Shown: positions 17,398 through 26,350, numbered from the stretch's first letter. The stretch: DNA of 64,000 nt from Parasphaerochaeta coccoides DSM 17374 (GCF_000208385.1 NC_015436.1:992001-1056000); one strand, 5' to 3'. Numbers and translations: made by a program. Notes: a model not told the origin generated them from the letters alone.

Positions 17398-18195
17398 TCA
17401 GCTTACGGAAACACCACCTGTCAGCTTTCGGATTTCAGGGTGTCCCTTGTCGCCTTTTCTGCGTTCGATGATGCGTTTTTTTTCGAACTCTCCCAGGAGA
17501 TTGCCCCATGTCTTGTATGAGCTGCGTCCGATGATTCGGCTCTTATCCATCTGATGGCACCGGGATCCGATGAGACTGACGTACTGCCATGCATCCGGCT
17601 CAATCGTCTCCAATATTTTTTCCATGATGCCATAGACAATAGCATCGTTCGTCGGTCCCTTCGGCTCATCTTTCTTCGCCTCGACCTTTCCTGCATTCCT
17701 TCCGCCAGTGTTTTTTTCCTGAACTCCCGTGAGAAAATCCTCCAGGAGCAGGATTTCATCACAGCAATTGTTGAAGATGGGCTTCGATGCCACCGACTCC
17801 TTGGTAACGAGATAGACTTCCTTGCCATATTTGCGGAGCATTTCCATGATGACTGTGAAATCAGAATCCGATGTGATGAAGACATAGCGGTCGATGGATG
17901 GCGTATTCGTAATGATTGTCTCCAAGGCTTCGAGTGATATGATGAGGTCGGCTCGGTTCTTATAGGCTGATGTAATCGGCGGTGTGTCGCGGATGATGAA
18001 ATTATATTCTGCCAGTTTTCGTTCCAGTTTCTTGATGGCAGAGCTGTTGCCGCATGCCATTTTAGTAACGAATATGTTTTCTTCGTCATCCTCCGCATTG
18101 TGTTTCAATGTCAGTTCGTCAAACAGGTTCTTTACATCCAGATTGGCCGGAATATTCTCCAAGTCAATATAGACGGCATTGTTCTTTCTTTTCAT
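17398..18195 (-). CDS. NYN-domain protein with C-terminal OST-HTH-like domain
   Basis: Predicted PIN-like ribonuclease of 265 residues. The N-terminal NYN domain shows the acidic centre: Asp11 and Asn14 in YIDLENI, Asp83 in NRADLIISLEAL, and Asp110/Asp112 in TSDSDFTVIM, followed by RKYGKEVYLV. After a Lys/Glu-rich linker (about 155-180) the C terminus (185-262) resembles an OST-HTH/LOTUS winged helix, a putative RNA-binding module. GAGAGG precedes the ATG at 18195. It is monocistronic, convergent with trpB. Its RNA target is unknown. Confidence 0.85.
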   Translation of the reverse strand: MKRKNNAVYIDLENIPANLDVKNLFDELTLKHNAEDDEENIFVTKMACGNSSAIKKLERKLAEYNFIIRDTPPITSAYKNRADLIISLEALETIITNTPSIDRYVFITSDSDFTVIMEMLRKYGKEVYLVTKESVASKPIFNNCCDEILLLEDFLTGVQEKNTGGRNAGKVEAKKDEPKGPTNDAIVYGIMEKILETIEPDAWQYVSLIGSRCHQMDKSRIIGRSSYKTWGNLLGEFEKKRIIERRKGDKGHPEIRKLTGGVSVS

Positions 18196-18431
18196 GACGC
18201 ACCTCTCGCTCCCCCACTGTACCATATATCCTCAACCAGCGCATCAATCAGCTATGACGGGTCTATGAATCGTCGCCAATATCCCGACTGTACAGGAGCT
18301 TATATAGTCTTCATTACTGAGACGATGCGAAAGAAAGAGCATTAAGCGTTCCGCGATGCCGTCAGAAGGTCTTTCGAGGGGCGCGAAAGACCCATATTCC
18401 ATAACCACCATACATTATCAGGCGGACTTCG

Positions 18432-18890
18432 CTAACGGGAATTATACTCCCGAACCTGGCTGGGCAATGTAACCAGATTGATGAAGCACATGAGTCCCAA
18501 AACCAAAAAACACATTATGCTCAAAGCAAAATTATCAAACGAGCGGATACCCAGATATCCTGTGGCGGTAAGCAGGAAATAGAGGAGCCATGTCTTCTTT
18601 TCCAGGTATATTTTGTGTCCGCCGACCCACCACAATGAAAATAAAAGAAAATACGCTACGCCAAGAGACTTTACGTTTGTATTCTGTGGCGAAGGCTGTA
18701 GGACTTCGGATGGAGAAGCTTCCACATAAACAATTTTTTCTATGATTTGTGGAGGAGCTTGCCTTTCAACCACCTTAACGATGACTTCCGGCTCTTTTTT
18801 TGCCTGTGTTTGCACTGCCGAAACGCGAGTTCCGCAATATTTGCAATGCTCATCGACAAACTCACGCGCTCCACAATTAGGACATATCAT
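18432..18890 (-). CDS. Zinc-ribbon plus TM2-like membrane protein
   Basis: A 152-residue protein. It begins MICPNCGA and carries a zinc ribbon with Cys3, Cys6, Cys16 and Cys19, then a Pro/Glu/Val-rich linker. The C-terminal half has two or three membrane segments with WWVGGHKIYLEKKTW, resembling the TM2 motif (GxHxFYLG). The start at 18890 was chosen because the ribbon begins there and GGAG lies upstream; it overlaps the previous gene by 14 bp. It is the last gene of a three-gene operon with a small membrane protein and an SPFH protein. The function is unknown; the context suggests membrane-domain organisation or stress. Confidence 0.75.
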   Translation of the reverse strand: MICPNCGAREFVDEHCKYCGTRVSAVQTQAKKEPEVIVKVVERQAPPQIIEKIVYVEASPSEVLQPSPQNTNVKSLGVAYFLLFSLWWVGGHKIYLEKKTWLLYFLLTATGYLGIRSFDNFALSIMCFLVLGLMCFINLVTLPSQVREYNSR

Positions 18891-19266
18891 CTCTGACACT
18901 CTCCTGACTATCTCTTTTTCCAACAAACAGAGTCACGGTGGCAACAGCAAAATAAAAAATTGATACCCCAGTATGTACCACGGAGTAAGCTCCAAATCCG
19001 GCCAATCCCCAAAGAATCTGAATCATGAACTGGAGAATAAAGTAAGCTACCGTCCCCCAGTGCAGGAATACAAAGAAACCCGCCTTGTATTTTCGTGCAA
19101 AGATGAAATCGAACACTCCCACCAAAATCAAGATGCCTATATCAAAAGCCAATGCCCCGATATGAAAGGGAATCAGGAAATATATTGAGAGAACATAACA
19201 GAAAAAAACAGTGATTACGGAAATGATTGCCATGAAAACTAAAAAAAGTCCTTTCTTATCGCTCAT
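18877..19266 (-). CDS. Small four-helix membrane protein
   Basis: A 129-residue hydrophobic protein with about four membrane segments (roughly 8-30, 37-57, 63-85 and 92-113) and a charged C terminus. I do not recognise a family. It overlaps the SPFH gene by ATGA and the zinc-ribbon/TM2 gene by 14 bp, so the three are almost certainly co-translated and work together, perhaps like the membrane partners of Bacillus YdjG-YdjH-YdjI. Confidence 0.7.
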   Translation of the reverse strand: MSDKKGLFLVFMAIISVITVFFCYVLSIYFLIPFHIGALAFDIGILILVGVFDFIFARKYKAGFFVFLHWGTVAYFILQFMIQILWGLAGFGAYSVVHTGVSIFYFAVATVTLFVGKRDSQESVRDDMS

Positions 19267-20339
19267 GCCTCACCTCTCAGTTCATTCCCACAGTAGCTGC
19301 AAAACTTAGCTCCTATAGCCACGTTTTCTCCACATTTCTCACATTTCTGCGAACGCAATGATTTTCCGCAATCACTACAGAACTTTGCATCAGGCAGATT
19401 TATTGCCTTGCAGAATGGGCATTCTGACTTTTTGCCTTCCACAGATGCCGGAGACGGCAGAACCTCATTCTTCCCCATGGCCTGCCCCATACCCATGCCA
19501 GCGGCAAAACCAACTCCTGAAGACGCAAAGATGCCTGCCACTCCTGACTCATTGCCTGCTGCTGTCTCGTAGACATCATAGCTACGTTTCATTGCATACT
19601 GTTGACCATAAGCGCCTATCTTGAGCATCTCGTTGATTTCCGCAAAATCTTCATCGGGGAAATTGATGGACTTAATGAAAAAACTAGTGACGTTAAGTCC
19701 GTATTTTTCCATTTCCTGTGTTATACCTAAACGGACATCAGTGCTGATGGTTTCCATTTCCGTGGAAATTTCCAATGCTGACACTTGTCGTTTGATGATG
19801 GTGTTTGCAATGCTCGTCTTCAATTTCAGTTCAATCAAGCCTTTGTAGAAGCCAATGACCCTGTCCATCCTGACCCAGCTGTCCTGTGGAAGCTCTCCAA
19901 TGACCTCCCTGAAAAAGGTTTGAAAGTCCTCAATCTTCAGCCCCATCTGTCCGAACGCTCGTACCCGTAGTTGCGTCTTATATTTCGGATCAATGACCTT
20001 TATTGGATCGCTTGTCCCCCATGCAACATCCAGCTTTTTGGTAATATTCACAAAATAAATTTCAGCCGGAAAAGGAGATGTCCGCGAAAACCCAAACACT
20101 CGCCTTTTTTCAAAGATTGAGGAAACAAGTTTTCTCAACAATGGCAGATTATCAGAATTCAAAGAATACGAACCAGCACGGAAGCAATCATATATTTTGC
20201 CGTTTTTCACGACAATCGCCCCTTGGCCCTCCCCCACTACAAGTTGAGAACCGATAAGGACATCTTCTGTCACCGGATAACGATAAATAACCCAATTACC
20301 ATTGGCAAGACCATCAAACTTCACGATTTCCAGCTTCAT
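19263..20339 (-). CDS. SPFH/band-7 protein with two C-terminal zinc ribbons (YdjI-like)
   Basis: A 358-residue protein. Residues about 25-245 form an SPFH domain (GEGQGAIVVKNGKIYDCFRAG; EMEKYGLNVTSFFIKSINFP), followed by a Gly/Ala/Met-rich hinge (GVGFAAGMGMGQAMG). Two CxxC-CxxC ribbons end the protein: CPFCKAINLPDAKFCSDCG and CEKCGENVAIGAKFCSYCG. There is no N-terminal membrane anchor. This architecture matches the YdjI-like 'virion core protein' SPFH family, which in Bacillus is linked to the phage-shock protein PspA. It is first in the operon with two membrane proteins. Confidence 0.85.
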   Translation of the reverse strand: MKLEIVKFDGLANGNWVIYRYPVTEDVLIGSQLVVGEGQGAIVVKNGKIYDCFRAGSYSLNSDNLPLLRKLVSSIFEKRRVFGFSRTSPFPAEIYFVNITKKLDVAWGTSDPIKVIDPKYKTQLRVRAFGQMGLKIEDFQTFFREVIGELPQDSWVRMDRVIGFYKGLIELKLKTSIANTIIKRQVSALEISTEMETISTDVRLGITQEMEKYGLNVTSFFIKSINFPDEDFAEINEMLKIGAYGQQYAMKRSYDVYETAAGNESGVAGIFASSGVGFAAGMGMGQAMGKNEVLPSPASVEGKKSECPFCKAINLPDAKFCSDCGKSLRSQKCEKCGENVAIGAKFCSYCGNELRGEA

Positions 20340-20724
20340 GTCACTCTCCTCTCCCTGTAGCTGTGTACCGGCGGCGTACCCATGGTGTCCGTGAGTTCCC
20401 CCTCAATCATACTTCCTGACGAATGAAGCATACCTACTTCTCATACGACTTTCAACAAAAAAAGCCTGAATTTTCCACCGCGCAAGTCATGTTCATTAAA
20501 CGTTGAACAAACTCTTGGGAGAAATACAAAGTTTTTCCTTGAGTGTCACTTTTTCGGGGATGATTTCTCTTTGGCTTGTCTTTTTTTTCCTTTTTTTCGT
20601 GATGTTTTTCTTATGTCCGACAATTGATTTTTAAGCCCCGACATGTCACAATGATGTGGTTTTTGTGGTCATGTCCGGCCGCAAAATATTTCAAAAAGAT
20701 TTTCACATGCAAGGAGTTAATCTC
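20340..20724. other. Divergent intergenic region, SPFH operon / ackA
   Basis: This 385-bp region with long T and C/T tracts contains no gene I can support. Its ackA-proximal end has a candidate promoter and a GACATG...CATGTC inverted pair (20640-20645 and 20670-20675) around the predicted transcription start. I found no clear promoter for the SPFH operon. Confidence 0.5.
20624..20652 (+). promoter_or_regulatory. Candidate ackA promoter
   Basis: TTGATT (20624-20629), 17 bp, CACAAT (20647-20652). The predicted start lies at about 20659, between the arms of a GACATG/CATGTC dyad, which could be an operator. Confidence 0.4.
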
Positions 20725-22059
20725 ATGGTAATTCTCACCTTGAACTGCGGTAGTTCATCAGCCAAGTATCAGGTCTATGACTGGGACGCCAAGGATGTCC
20801 TGGCTGTCGGAGTCGTAGAAAGAATCGGTCTGGAATATTCCACTATTGAACATCAGGCTCTTGGCAAGGATGAGTACAAGACTCAGTTTTCCTCACCTAC
20901 CCACAAGGAAGCCATTGAGTTGATAATCTCGATTCTCCAAGACAAGCAGTACGGCGTCATCGACGATATTTCCAAGATTGGTGCGGTAGGCCACCGTGTC
21001 CTGCACGGCGGTGAGAAATTCAAGAAATCCACCCTTGTCACGGATGAAATACTCAAAAGTTTGAAAGAACTCGTCACTTTGGGACCTCTCCATATGCCCG
21101 CGAATATCATGGGTATAGAAGCCGCACGCAAGGTCATGCCGAACGTCCCCCATGCAATCGTCATGGATACCGCCTGGCACCAGACCATGCCGCCTGCCTC
21201 CTATATGTACGCGGTTCCCTATGAATGGTATGAAAAGTACAATGTGCGTCGCTACGGTTTCCATGGAACAAGTTTCCTCTATACGGCAAAAAGAGCCTCC
21301 GTCCTGCTGGGCAAGGCACCCAGGGATACCAATGTAATCATCTGCCACATAGGCAACGGCGCGTCAATCTGCGCTGTAAAGAATGGAATCTGTGTCGATA
21401 CATCAATGGGACTCACTCCTCTTGAGGGACTGGTCATGGGAAGTCGTTCCGGTGACCTCGACCCCGCCATCCTCCCCTACATCATGAACCTGACTGGCGT
21501 CACATCACAAGAAATCGATACCCTTCTGAACAAGAAAAGCGGTCTCATAGGTCTTTGCGGACGGAGCGACCGGCGTGATGTCCAGGCCGCCGCGCAAGCC
21601 GGTGATGCCAAAGCACAACTCGGCGTCGATTTGGAATGCCACCGCCTCAAGAAGTACATAGGAGCCTATATGGCGGAAATCGGCAAGGTCGATGCCATCG
21701 TCTTCACCGCCGGAGTCGGCGAGATGGGCGGACATATCCGCTGGTGTTCCTGCTCCGGCTTGGAGAACCTGGGAGTCAAACTGGACAAGAAGAAAAACGA
21801 GATTGCCCATTGCCGGAATGCCGAGTTTGAAATCAGTACCGATGACTCCCCTGTTAAAGTTTTCGTCATCCCCACCGATGAAGAACTTGTCATGACAGAA
21901 GATGCCTATGCTCTCATGGCCGGTACATATGATGTCCACACCAATTTCCACTATTCATTTGAGGACAAGACTTATGTCAACAAGGCGCGTGCCCGTGGTT
22001 TTGCCAAGAATCTTGAGACGCGCCCCGAACTGAAGGATATACTCGCTTCTCCGAGATGA
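20725..22059 (+). CDS. ackA: Acetate kinase
   Basis: The enzyme interconverts acetyl phosphate plus ADP and acetate plus ATP, the ATP-yielding end of acetate fermentation. It is 444 residues, about 40 longer than most; the excess is partly a C-terminal tail ([18 protein letters not shown]). Motifs are [11 protein letters not shown] at the N terminus, [26 protein letters not shown] and [21 protein letters not shown] 8 bp before the ATG at 20725 fixes the start. No pta is adjacent. A terminator follows. Confidence 0.96.
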   Translation: MVILTLNCGSSSAKYQVYDWDAKDVLAVGVVERIGLEYSTIEHQALGKDEYKTQFSSPTHKEAIELIISILQDKQYGVIDDISKIGAVGHRVLHGGEKFKKSTLVTDEILKSLKELVTLGPLHMPANIMGIEAARKVMPNVPHAIVMDTAWHQTMPPASYMYAVPYEWYEKYNVRRYGFHGTSFLYTAKRASVLLGKAPRDTNVIICHIGNGASICAVKNGICVDTSMGLTPLEGLVMGSRSGDLDPAILPYIMNLTGVTSQEIDTLLNKKSGLIGLCGRSDRRDVQAAAQAGDAKAQLGVDLECHRLKKYIGAYMAEIGKVDAIVFTAGVGEMGGHIRWCSCSGLENLGVKLDKKKNEIAHCRNAEFEISTDDSPVKVFVIPTDEELVMTEDAYALMAGTYDVHTNFHYSFEDKTYVNKARARGFAKNLETRPELKDILASPR

Positions 22060-22085
22060 CCCCAGGCAAGGATTAGGCAAAGGGA

Positions 22086-22124
22086 ATGGCCGTGCAGTCT
22101 TTTCAGGCTGTACGGCTATTTTTT
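22086..22124 (+). terminator. Intrinsic terminator of ackA
   Basis: ATGGCCGTGCAG pairs with CTGTACGGCTAT (12 bp including two G-U) and is followed by TTTTTT. Confidence 0.9.
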
Positions 22125-22130
22125 AGTGAT

Positions 22131-22688
22131 TTATGCCCGATAGATGAGTGAAGCAGCCAGTTGAGTCGCTTTCTCACTACCCATGAGGGCTGTCACAATG
22201 GCCAACGCAAAGTCTATGGCGGTTCCGGCTCCACGCGAAGTGATGACCTTACCATCAGTCAGAACAGCCTGTGTCCCGAACGCCACTGACGGAGCCTGAT
22301 TCTCCGTACCCGGATAGCCTACGGCCTTATGTCCGTCAAGATAGCCATGAGCGCCAAGGACATACGCTGGAGAAGCGCAGATTGCCGCCAGATAGCCGCC
22401 CGCCGCACGCGTTGCGTCAAGCAAAGCAATGACATCGGCACTGGCAGCCAGATTCCTCGCTCCTGGCATGCCGCCGGGCAGCACTACGGCGTCACAGGCT
22501 ATCTCCCTTGCTTCAGCCAAAGTCATGTCACATTGCACTGTCAGTCCATTAGTGCCGACTACTGAAACACCATCAAGCCCTGCCACAATGACCCTGACGC
22601 CAGCCCGGCGCAGAATATCAATCGGTGCCACAGCTTCGATTTCCTCGAAACTTTCTGCAAGTGGTATTATGACAACTGGAATATTCAT
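22131..22688 (-). CDS. DJ-1/PfpI-family protein (YajL/ThiJ-like)
   Basis: A 185-residue single-domain protein of the DJ-1 superfamily, whose members act as glyoxalases, protein repair factors or chaperones. The nucleophile-elbow cysteine is Cys104 in LAAICASPAYVLG and the conserved acid is Glu15 in AESFEEIEAV, the same positions as in YajL and DJ-1. CAGGAGGG precedes the ATG at 22688. It follows the DAHP synthase gene by 26 bp on the same strand, so they are probably co-transcribed; a direct functional link is not evident. Confidence 0.92.
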   Translation of the reverse strand: MNIPVVIIPLAESFEEIEAVAPIDILRRAGVRVIVAGLDGVSVVGTNGLTVQCDMTLAEAREIACDAVVLPGGMPGARNLAASADVIALLDATRAAGGYLAAICASPAYVLGAHGYLDGHKAVGYPGTENQAPSVAFGTQAVLTDGKVITSRGAGTAIDFALAIVTALMGSEKATQLAASLIYRA

Positions 22689-22714
22689 GTGTCCCTCCTG
22701 AAAATTGGAAAAAC

Positions 22715-23791
22715 TCAAAAAATAGGTGCGCTCCGGCCATCCGACCGTGCATCTTTCAACATACGGTATGCCTCAGTGACAACTGTCCGTGTCTCATCCC
22801 ATCCCATACAAGGATCGGTGATGGAGATTCCGTATTCCAATGCCATGGGGTCATCTCCCAACGATTGGCACCCCGGCCGCAGGTTACTTTCAAGCATGAA
22901 TCCCCTGATGGACGTCTCGCCCCAGAGAATCTGTTCAAGAATGGAACGCAGGACTCTCTTTTGCCTGCCGGGTTTCTTATTGGAGTTGCCGTGGCTGCAA
23001 TCAATCAGAATTGAAGGATCAAGCCCCGCCTGAGTCATGAGGCGCGCGGCATTTTCCACGCTGTCTTCATAATAATTGGGACCGGTATCCCCTCCCCTGA
23101 GTATCAGATGCCCGCAGTCGTTTCCAGTAGTTCGCAGTATGACGGTATTGCCATGCTTATCAATACCAATGAAGCTGGCGGGACTGGCGGCAGAACGTAT
23201 CGCATTGATTGCATTCGTCAAATCACCGCTGGTACTGTTCTTGAATCCGACGGCCACGGAAAGACCGCTTGCCAAGGTGCGATGCGTCTGGCTTTCGGAT
23301 GTCCTGGCGCCTATGGACGACCAACTGATCAATTCGTCTATGTACTGGGGGACAATGGGGTCAAGAACCTCACAGCCCACCGGCATGCCCATGCTGGTAA
23401 TCTGGAGCAAGAGCCGTCTGGCCACGGTGAGACCTTTCTCAATGTCATAGCTGCCGTCCATGTCGGGATCAAGCACAAGCCCCTTCCATCCCAGGACAGT
23501 CCGAGGCTTCTCGAAATACGTGCGCATAACAATGTAGAACTCATCTTCCACTTCCTGAGCAAGCTCCTTCAAAAGCGCAGCGTACTCAAGTGCGGCCTTC
23601 TCATCGTGAATGGAACACGGACCGATTACAGCAAGCAACCGACGGTCGCGCCCCCGGATGATGTCATTGACTGTCCTCCGGGAACGGGAGACTTCTTCGG
23701 CAAGCTGTTCGGTCACAGGATAATCACGAACCAGTCCGGACGGTGGAACAAGCGAGTCTATCCGTTGGATGCGTATGTCACTGTTGTTCAT
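22715..23791 (-). CDS. aroG: DAHP synthase, type I (AroG class)
   Basis: First enzyme of the shikimate pathway, condensing PEP with erythrose 4-phosphate. The 358 residues cover the E. coli AroF/G/H fold: RDYPVTEQLAEEV with the N-terminal regulatory segment, VIGPCSIHD, MRTYFEKPRT, GWKGLVLDPDMDGSYD, IGARTSESQTHR, and DCSHGNSNKKP with metal-binding His. Which aromatic amino acid inhibits it cannot be told by eye. A TGAGG site precedes the ATG. Confidence 0.96.
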   Translation of the reverse strand: MNNSDIRIQRIDSLVPPSGLVRDYPVTEQLAEEVSRSRRTVNDIIRGRDRRLLAVIGPCSIHDEKAALEYAALLKELAQEVEDEFYIVMRTYFEKPRTVLGWKGLVLDPDMDGSYDIEKGLTVARRLLLQITSMGMPVGCEVLDPIVPQYIDELISWSSIGARTSESQTHRTLASGLSVAVGFKNSTSGDLTNAINAIRSAASPASFIGIDKHGNTVILRTTGNDCGHLILRGGDTGPNYYEDSVENAARLMTQAGLDPSILIDCSHGNSNKKPGRQKRVLRSILEQILWGETSIRGFMLESNLRPGCQSLGDDPMALEYGISITDPCMGWDETRTVVTEAYRMLKDARSDGRSAPIF

Positions 23792-23811
23792 GGAAACCTC
23801 ATATGAAGTAT

Positions 23812-23840
23812 ATCATGCGGCGTACTTGCTCTACAACCAA
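23812..23840 (-). promoter_or_regulatory. Candidate promoter of aroG
   Basis: On the minus strand TTGGTT (23835-23840), 17 bp, CATGAT (23812-23817); the leader would be about 15 nt. Confidence 0.35.
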
Positions 23841-23956
23841 GGAGCATCCATCTTCTTGCCATTCTTCTCCCTGGACTTCTTCTTTCACACGACAGACTGG
23901 ATTTTTGTACATTCTTTGGTTATTTTATGGAAGACAATACCACAAGGAGCTGGCAT

Positions 23957-24802
23957 ATGAAAAACACACCCCATGTCTTTCTGGACAGGAACAATAATAT
24001 CACAGATCCCAAGCTCTTTGCCCAATTGCAACAGCAGCAACTCTGGCGCATGCAGGAGAAGGTAGCTTTGTTCAACGCATTGGGACCTGAGCATCCGGGA
24101 ACCATCGACGCAATGTTGCGTCTTGCTGATTTGAAGACACAACTCCAGGATTTCGATGAAGCCCTGACATTGACGAAAGAAGCATATGAACTTCGTTCCC
24201 GTGTATTCGGAACCAAGGACAAGGAAACACAGGAAGCTTACATCTCTCTCGCGGATGCCTATTTGAACGATGGCAACCCGGTGCAAGCCAAGAAAATCGC
24301 CCAGGAAATATTGACGAACAGCAACGCCCTCGACCTGGATGATTTCCTGATGGAACTGGATGCAAAAGAAATACTTGCTGACGCTCATCAGGACTTGAAG
24401 GAATTTTCTTCGGAAACTCGCGTCCGCCGGGAACTGGTTGCCGACATGGAACAGATATACGGTCCCAACCATCCGGATACAGTGATGTCCGTCGGGACCT
24501 TGGCAGCCAGCCTCCAAGGTAATGGACAGCCGCTTCAGGCAATTCCTCTTTATCAGAGAGTTCTGGAACAAATGAAAGCTGAGCAGGATTTCACTTCAAT
24601 GGTGGAAATCCTCATTGCCCTTTCCTTGTGTTATCAGGAGAACGGACAGAAGGATCAGGCATTGGAAAATGCCCGTGAAGCCGTTCATCTCAGCAGGAAT
24701 CTGCTGGGAGATTCAAATGAGTCCACGATGAACGCCCTGAAAAACTTGGCGGAAATATCCATGAACGGAGAATCTCCCACGCCTGCCGGCATCATGCTGT
24801 GA
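23957..24802 (+). CDS. Tetratricopeptide-repeat protein
   Basis: A 281-residue soluble protein made almost wholly of TPR helices of the kinesin-light-chain type. The repeats are about 42 residues long, with motifs such as ALGPEHPGTIDAMLRLADL and IYGPNHPDTVMSVGTLAA, and about five units between residues 30 and 270. There is no signal peptide, membrane segment or enzymatic domain. AAGGAG 7 bp before the ATG at 23957 fixes the start. It is monocistronic and probably a scaffold for protein contacts; the partner is unknown. Confidence 0.8.
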   Translation: MKNTPHVFLDRNNNITDPKLFAQLQQQQLWRMQEKVALFNALGPEHPGTIDAMLRLADLKTQLQDFDEALTLTKEAYELRSRVFGTKDKETQEAYISLADAYLNDGNPVQAKKIAQEILTNSNALDLDDFLMELDAKEILADAHQDLKEFSSETRVRRELVADMEQIYGPNHPDTVMSVGTLAASLQGNGQPLQAIPLYQRVLEQMKAEQDFTSMVEILIALSLCYQENGQKDQALENAREAVHLSRNLLGDSNESTMNALKNLAEISMNGESPTPAGIML

Positions 24803-24968
24803 GGTAGATTTATCTCATCCAAAGAAAGATGATTTCTTCAAATGAAGGGGTATATTTTTTATATTTACCTCAAAATGCCCATATGCTGTTTTAATTTTTC
24901 TGACATCATGCACAGTATATCAGTTTTTATTTACGATATCGTCAATTTTTTTCTCAATTTGTATAAAT

Positions 24969-24984
24969 ATGCATAATTTTGCAT
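24969..24984. promoter_or_regulatory. Dyad upstream of the liv promoter, ArgR-box-like
   Basis: ATGCATAATTTTGCAT is a 16-bp palindrome with one mismatch, ending 17 bp before the -35 box. Spacing and AT-rich centre resemble an ARG box (TGAATAATTATTCA type) but the half-site has GC for GA. An amino-acid-responsive regulator is a guess. Confidence 0.35.
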
Positions 24985-25001
24985 AAAAATCCTCTTGCTA
25001 A

Positions 25002-25030
25002 TTGAACATAAAAGTACTGAAAGTTATAAT
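25002..25030 (+). promoter_or_regulatory. Strong sigma-70 promoter of the liv operon
   Basis: TTGAAC (25002-25007), 17 bp, TATAAT (25025-25030). The start would be near 25037, giving a leader of about 70 nt to livK. Confidence 0.8.
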
Positions 25031-25105
25031 TCCTCAAATATTCGCGTACAATTTCCGGAAAAAATCCTTGGGGAAGGGAACGGGAATCCCGGAAAAGGAG
25101 AAGGT

Positions 25106-26251
25106 ATGAGAAAGCTTCTTACAGGTCTGCTTATAATGCTTTGTTTGTTTGCTGTCGGTTGCTCACGCAACAAAACTGACAACAAGGATTCCGATGTCAT
25201 CAAAATCGGAGTCTTTGAACCAATGACGGGAGCCAATGCCGCAGGCGGTATCATGGAGCTTGAAGGCATTCAGCTGGCCAACGAACTGTACCCCACAGTA
25301 CTTGGCAAGAAAGTTGAGCTGATTATCGTTGATAATAAGTCAGACAAGGTCGAAGCGGCCAACGCAGCAACGCGACTAGTCGAAAAAGACAAGGTCAATG
25401 TCGTCCTGGGAAGCTGGGGAAGCTCGCTCTCCATGGCAGCCGGCCCCATTGTTGAGGAAGCCGGCATCCCGGCAATCGCACTTTCAGCGACGAACCCCCT
25501 GGTCACGCTTGGCAATGACTATTATTTCCGGGTTTGTTTCATTGATCCCTTCCAGGGAACGGTCATGGCCAACTATGCCTACACCAATGTCGGAGCCCGT
25601 ACTGCGGCGATTGTACAAGAAATCTCCAACGATTATTCCGTCGGCCTTGCACAGTATTTCACAGAATCTTTCAAAAAGCTGACCGGCAATGAAAACGCCA
25701 TTCTTGGTGTCAGCAACTACACCACCGGAGACCAGGACTTCTCCGCCCAGCTCATCACTCTGAGCCAGAAAAACCCCGATGTCATCTTTGCCCCTGGCAA
25801 CTACACAGAAAGCGCACTCCTGATCAAACAGGCTCGCGAGCTAGGAATCACCATTCCTATCCTCGGTGGTGATACCTGGGAGACACCTGAATTCCTCACT
25901 GTCGGCGGCGCAGCAGTTGAAGGTTCGGTTCTCTCGACTTTCTACACTACAGAGACAGCCATGACTGAGAACTCAAAGATATTCCTTGATGCTTTCAGGG
26001 CAAAATACGGCAAGGAACCTGCATCTGTCGCTGCGCTTGGTTTTGACGGGTATCTGCTCGTCCTTGACGCAATTGAAAAAACTGGTTCCACAGACCCTAA
26101 GGTGATTCGTGATCAGATTGCCAGCACAAAGAATTTTCCAGGTGCCGCTGGAACCATCACTCTCGATGAAAACGGTGATGCCGTGAAGGATGCTGTAATC
26201 AAGGTCGTCAAAGACGGTGGTTTTGTATACAGCGCTACGGTATCCCCTTAA
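25106..26251 (+). CDS. livK: Branched-chain amino acid-binding lipoprotein
   Basis: Substrate-binding protein of the ABC importer, 381 residues. The signal sequence ends in the lipobox LFAVGC, so Cys19 is lipidated and the protein is tethered to a membrane. The mature part is a Peripla_BP_6 (Leu/Ile/Val-binding) fold with KIGVFEPMTGANAAGG, NAATRLVEKDKVNVVLGS and ALGFDGYLLVLDAIE. AAAGGAG before the ATG at 25106 sets the start. It is followed by two stem-loops and then livH. Confidence 0.95.
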   Translation: MRKLLTGLLIMLCLFAVGCSRNKTDNKDSDVIKIGVFEPMTGANAAGGIMELEGIQLANELYPTVLGKKVELIIVDNKSDKVEAANAATRLVEKDKVNVVLGSWGSSLSMAAGPIVEEAGIPAIALSATNPLVTLGNDYYFRVCFIDPFQGTVMANYAYTNVGARTAAIVQEISNDYSVGLAQYFTESFKKLTGNENAILGVSNYTTGDQDFSAQLITLSQKNPDVIFAPGNYTESALLIKQARELGITIPILGGDTWETPEFLTVGGAAVEGSVLSTFYTTETAMTENSKIFLDAFRAKYGKEPASVAALGFDGYLLVLDAIEKTGSTDPKVIRDQIASTKNFPGAAGTITLDENGDAVKDAVIKVVKDGGFVYSATVSP

Positions 26252-26274
26252 TCCTTCTCTGAGCCCAATGAATG

Positions 26275-26294
26275 GCCTGACGCCACGTTCAGGC
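26275..26294 (+). terminator. Stem-loop after livK
   Basis: GCCTGA-CGCCACGT-TCAGGC, followed by TATTTCT. Probably a leaky terminator or an RNA 3' stabiliser that keeps binding-protein mRNA abundant. Confidence 0.6.
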
Positions 26295-26311
26295 TATTTC
26301 TCCAGCCAATT

Positions 26312-26337
26312 GGAGCGGTACGATAATGTGCCGCTCC
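26312..26337 (+). terminator. Second stem-loop before livH
   Basis: GGAGCGG and CCGCTCC form a 7-bp GC-rich stem extended by an inner AC/GT pair. The U-tract is poor (CTTC). It ends 13 bp before the livH start, so it could also limit livH translation. Confidence 0.5.
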
Positions 26338-26350
26338 TTCAGGAGCCTGC

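Larger units (their letters stand above)
24803..25105 (+). other. Intergenic region upstream of livK
   Basis: This 303-bp AT-rich region contains no gene. It carries a 16-bp dyad at 24969-24984 and the livK promoter at 25002-25030. No convincing terminator for the TPR gene was seen. Confidence 0.6.

Noticed and set aside
23108-23806. 232-codon plus-strand open frame within the DAHP synthase gene
   Set aside because: Antisense to a complete AroG-type enzyme; no family similarity.
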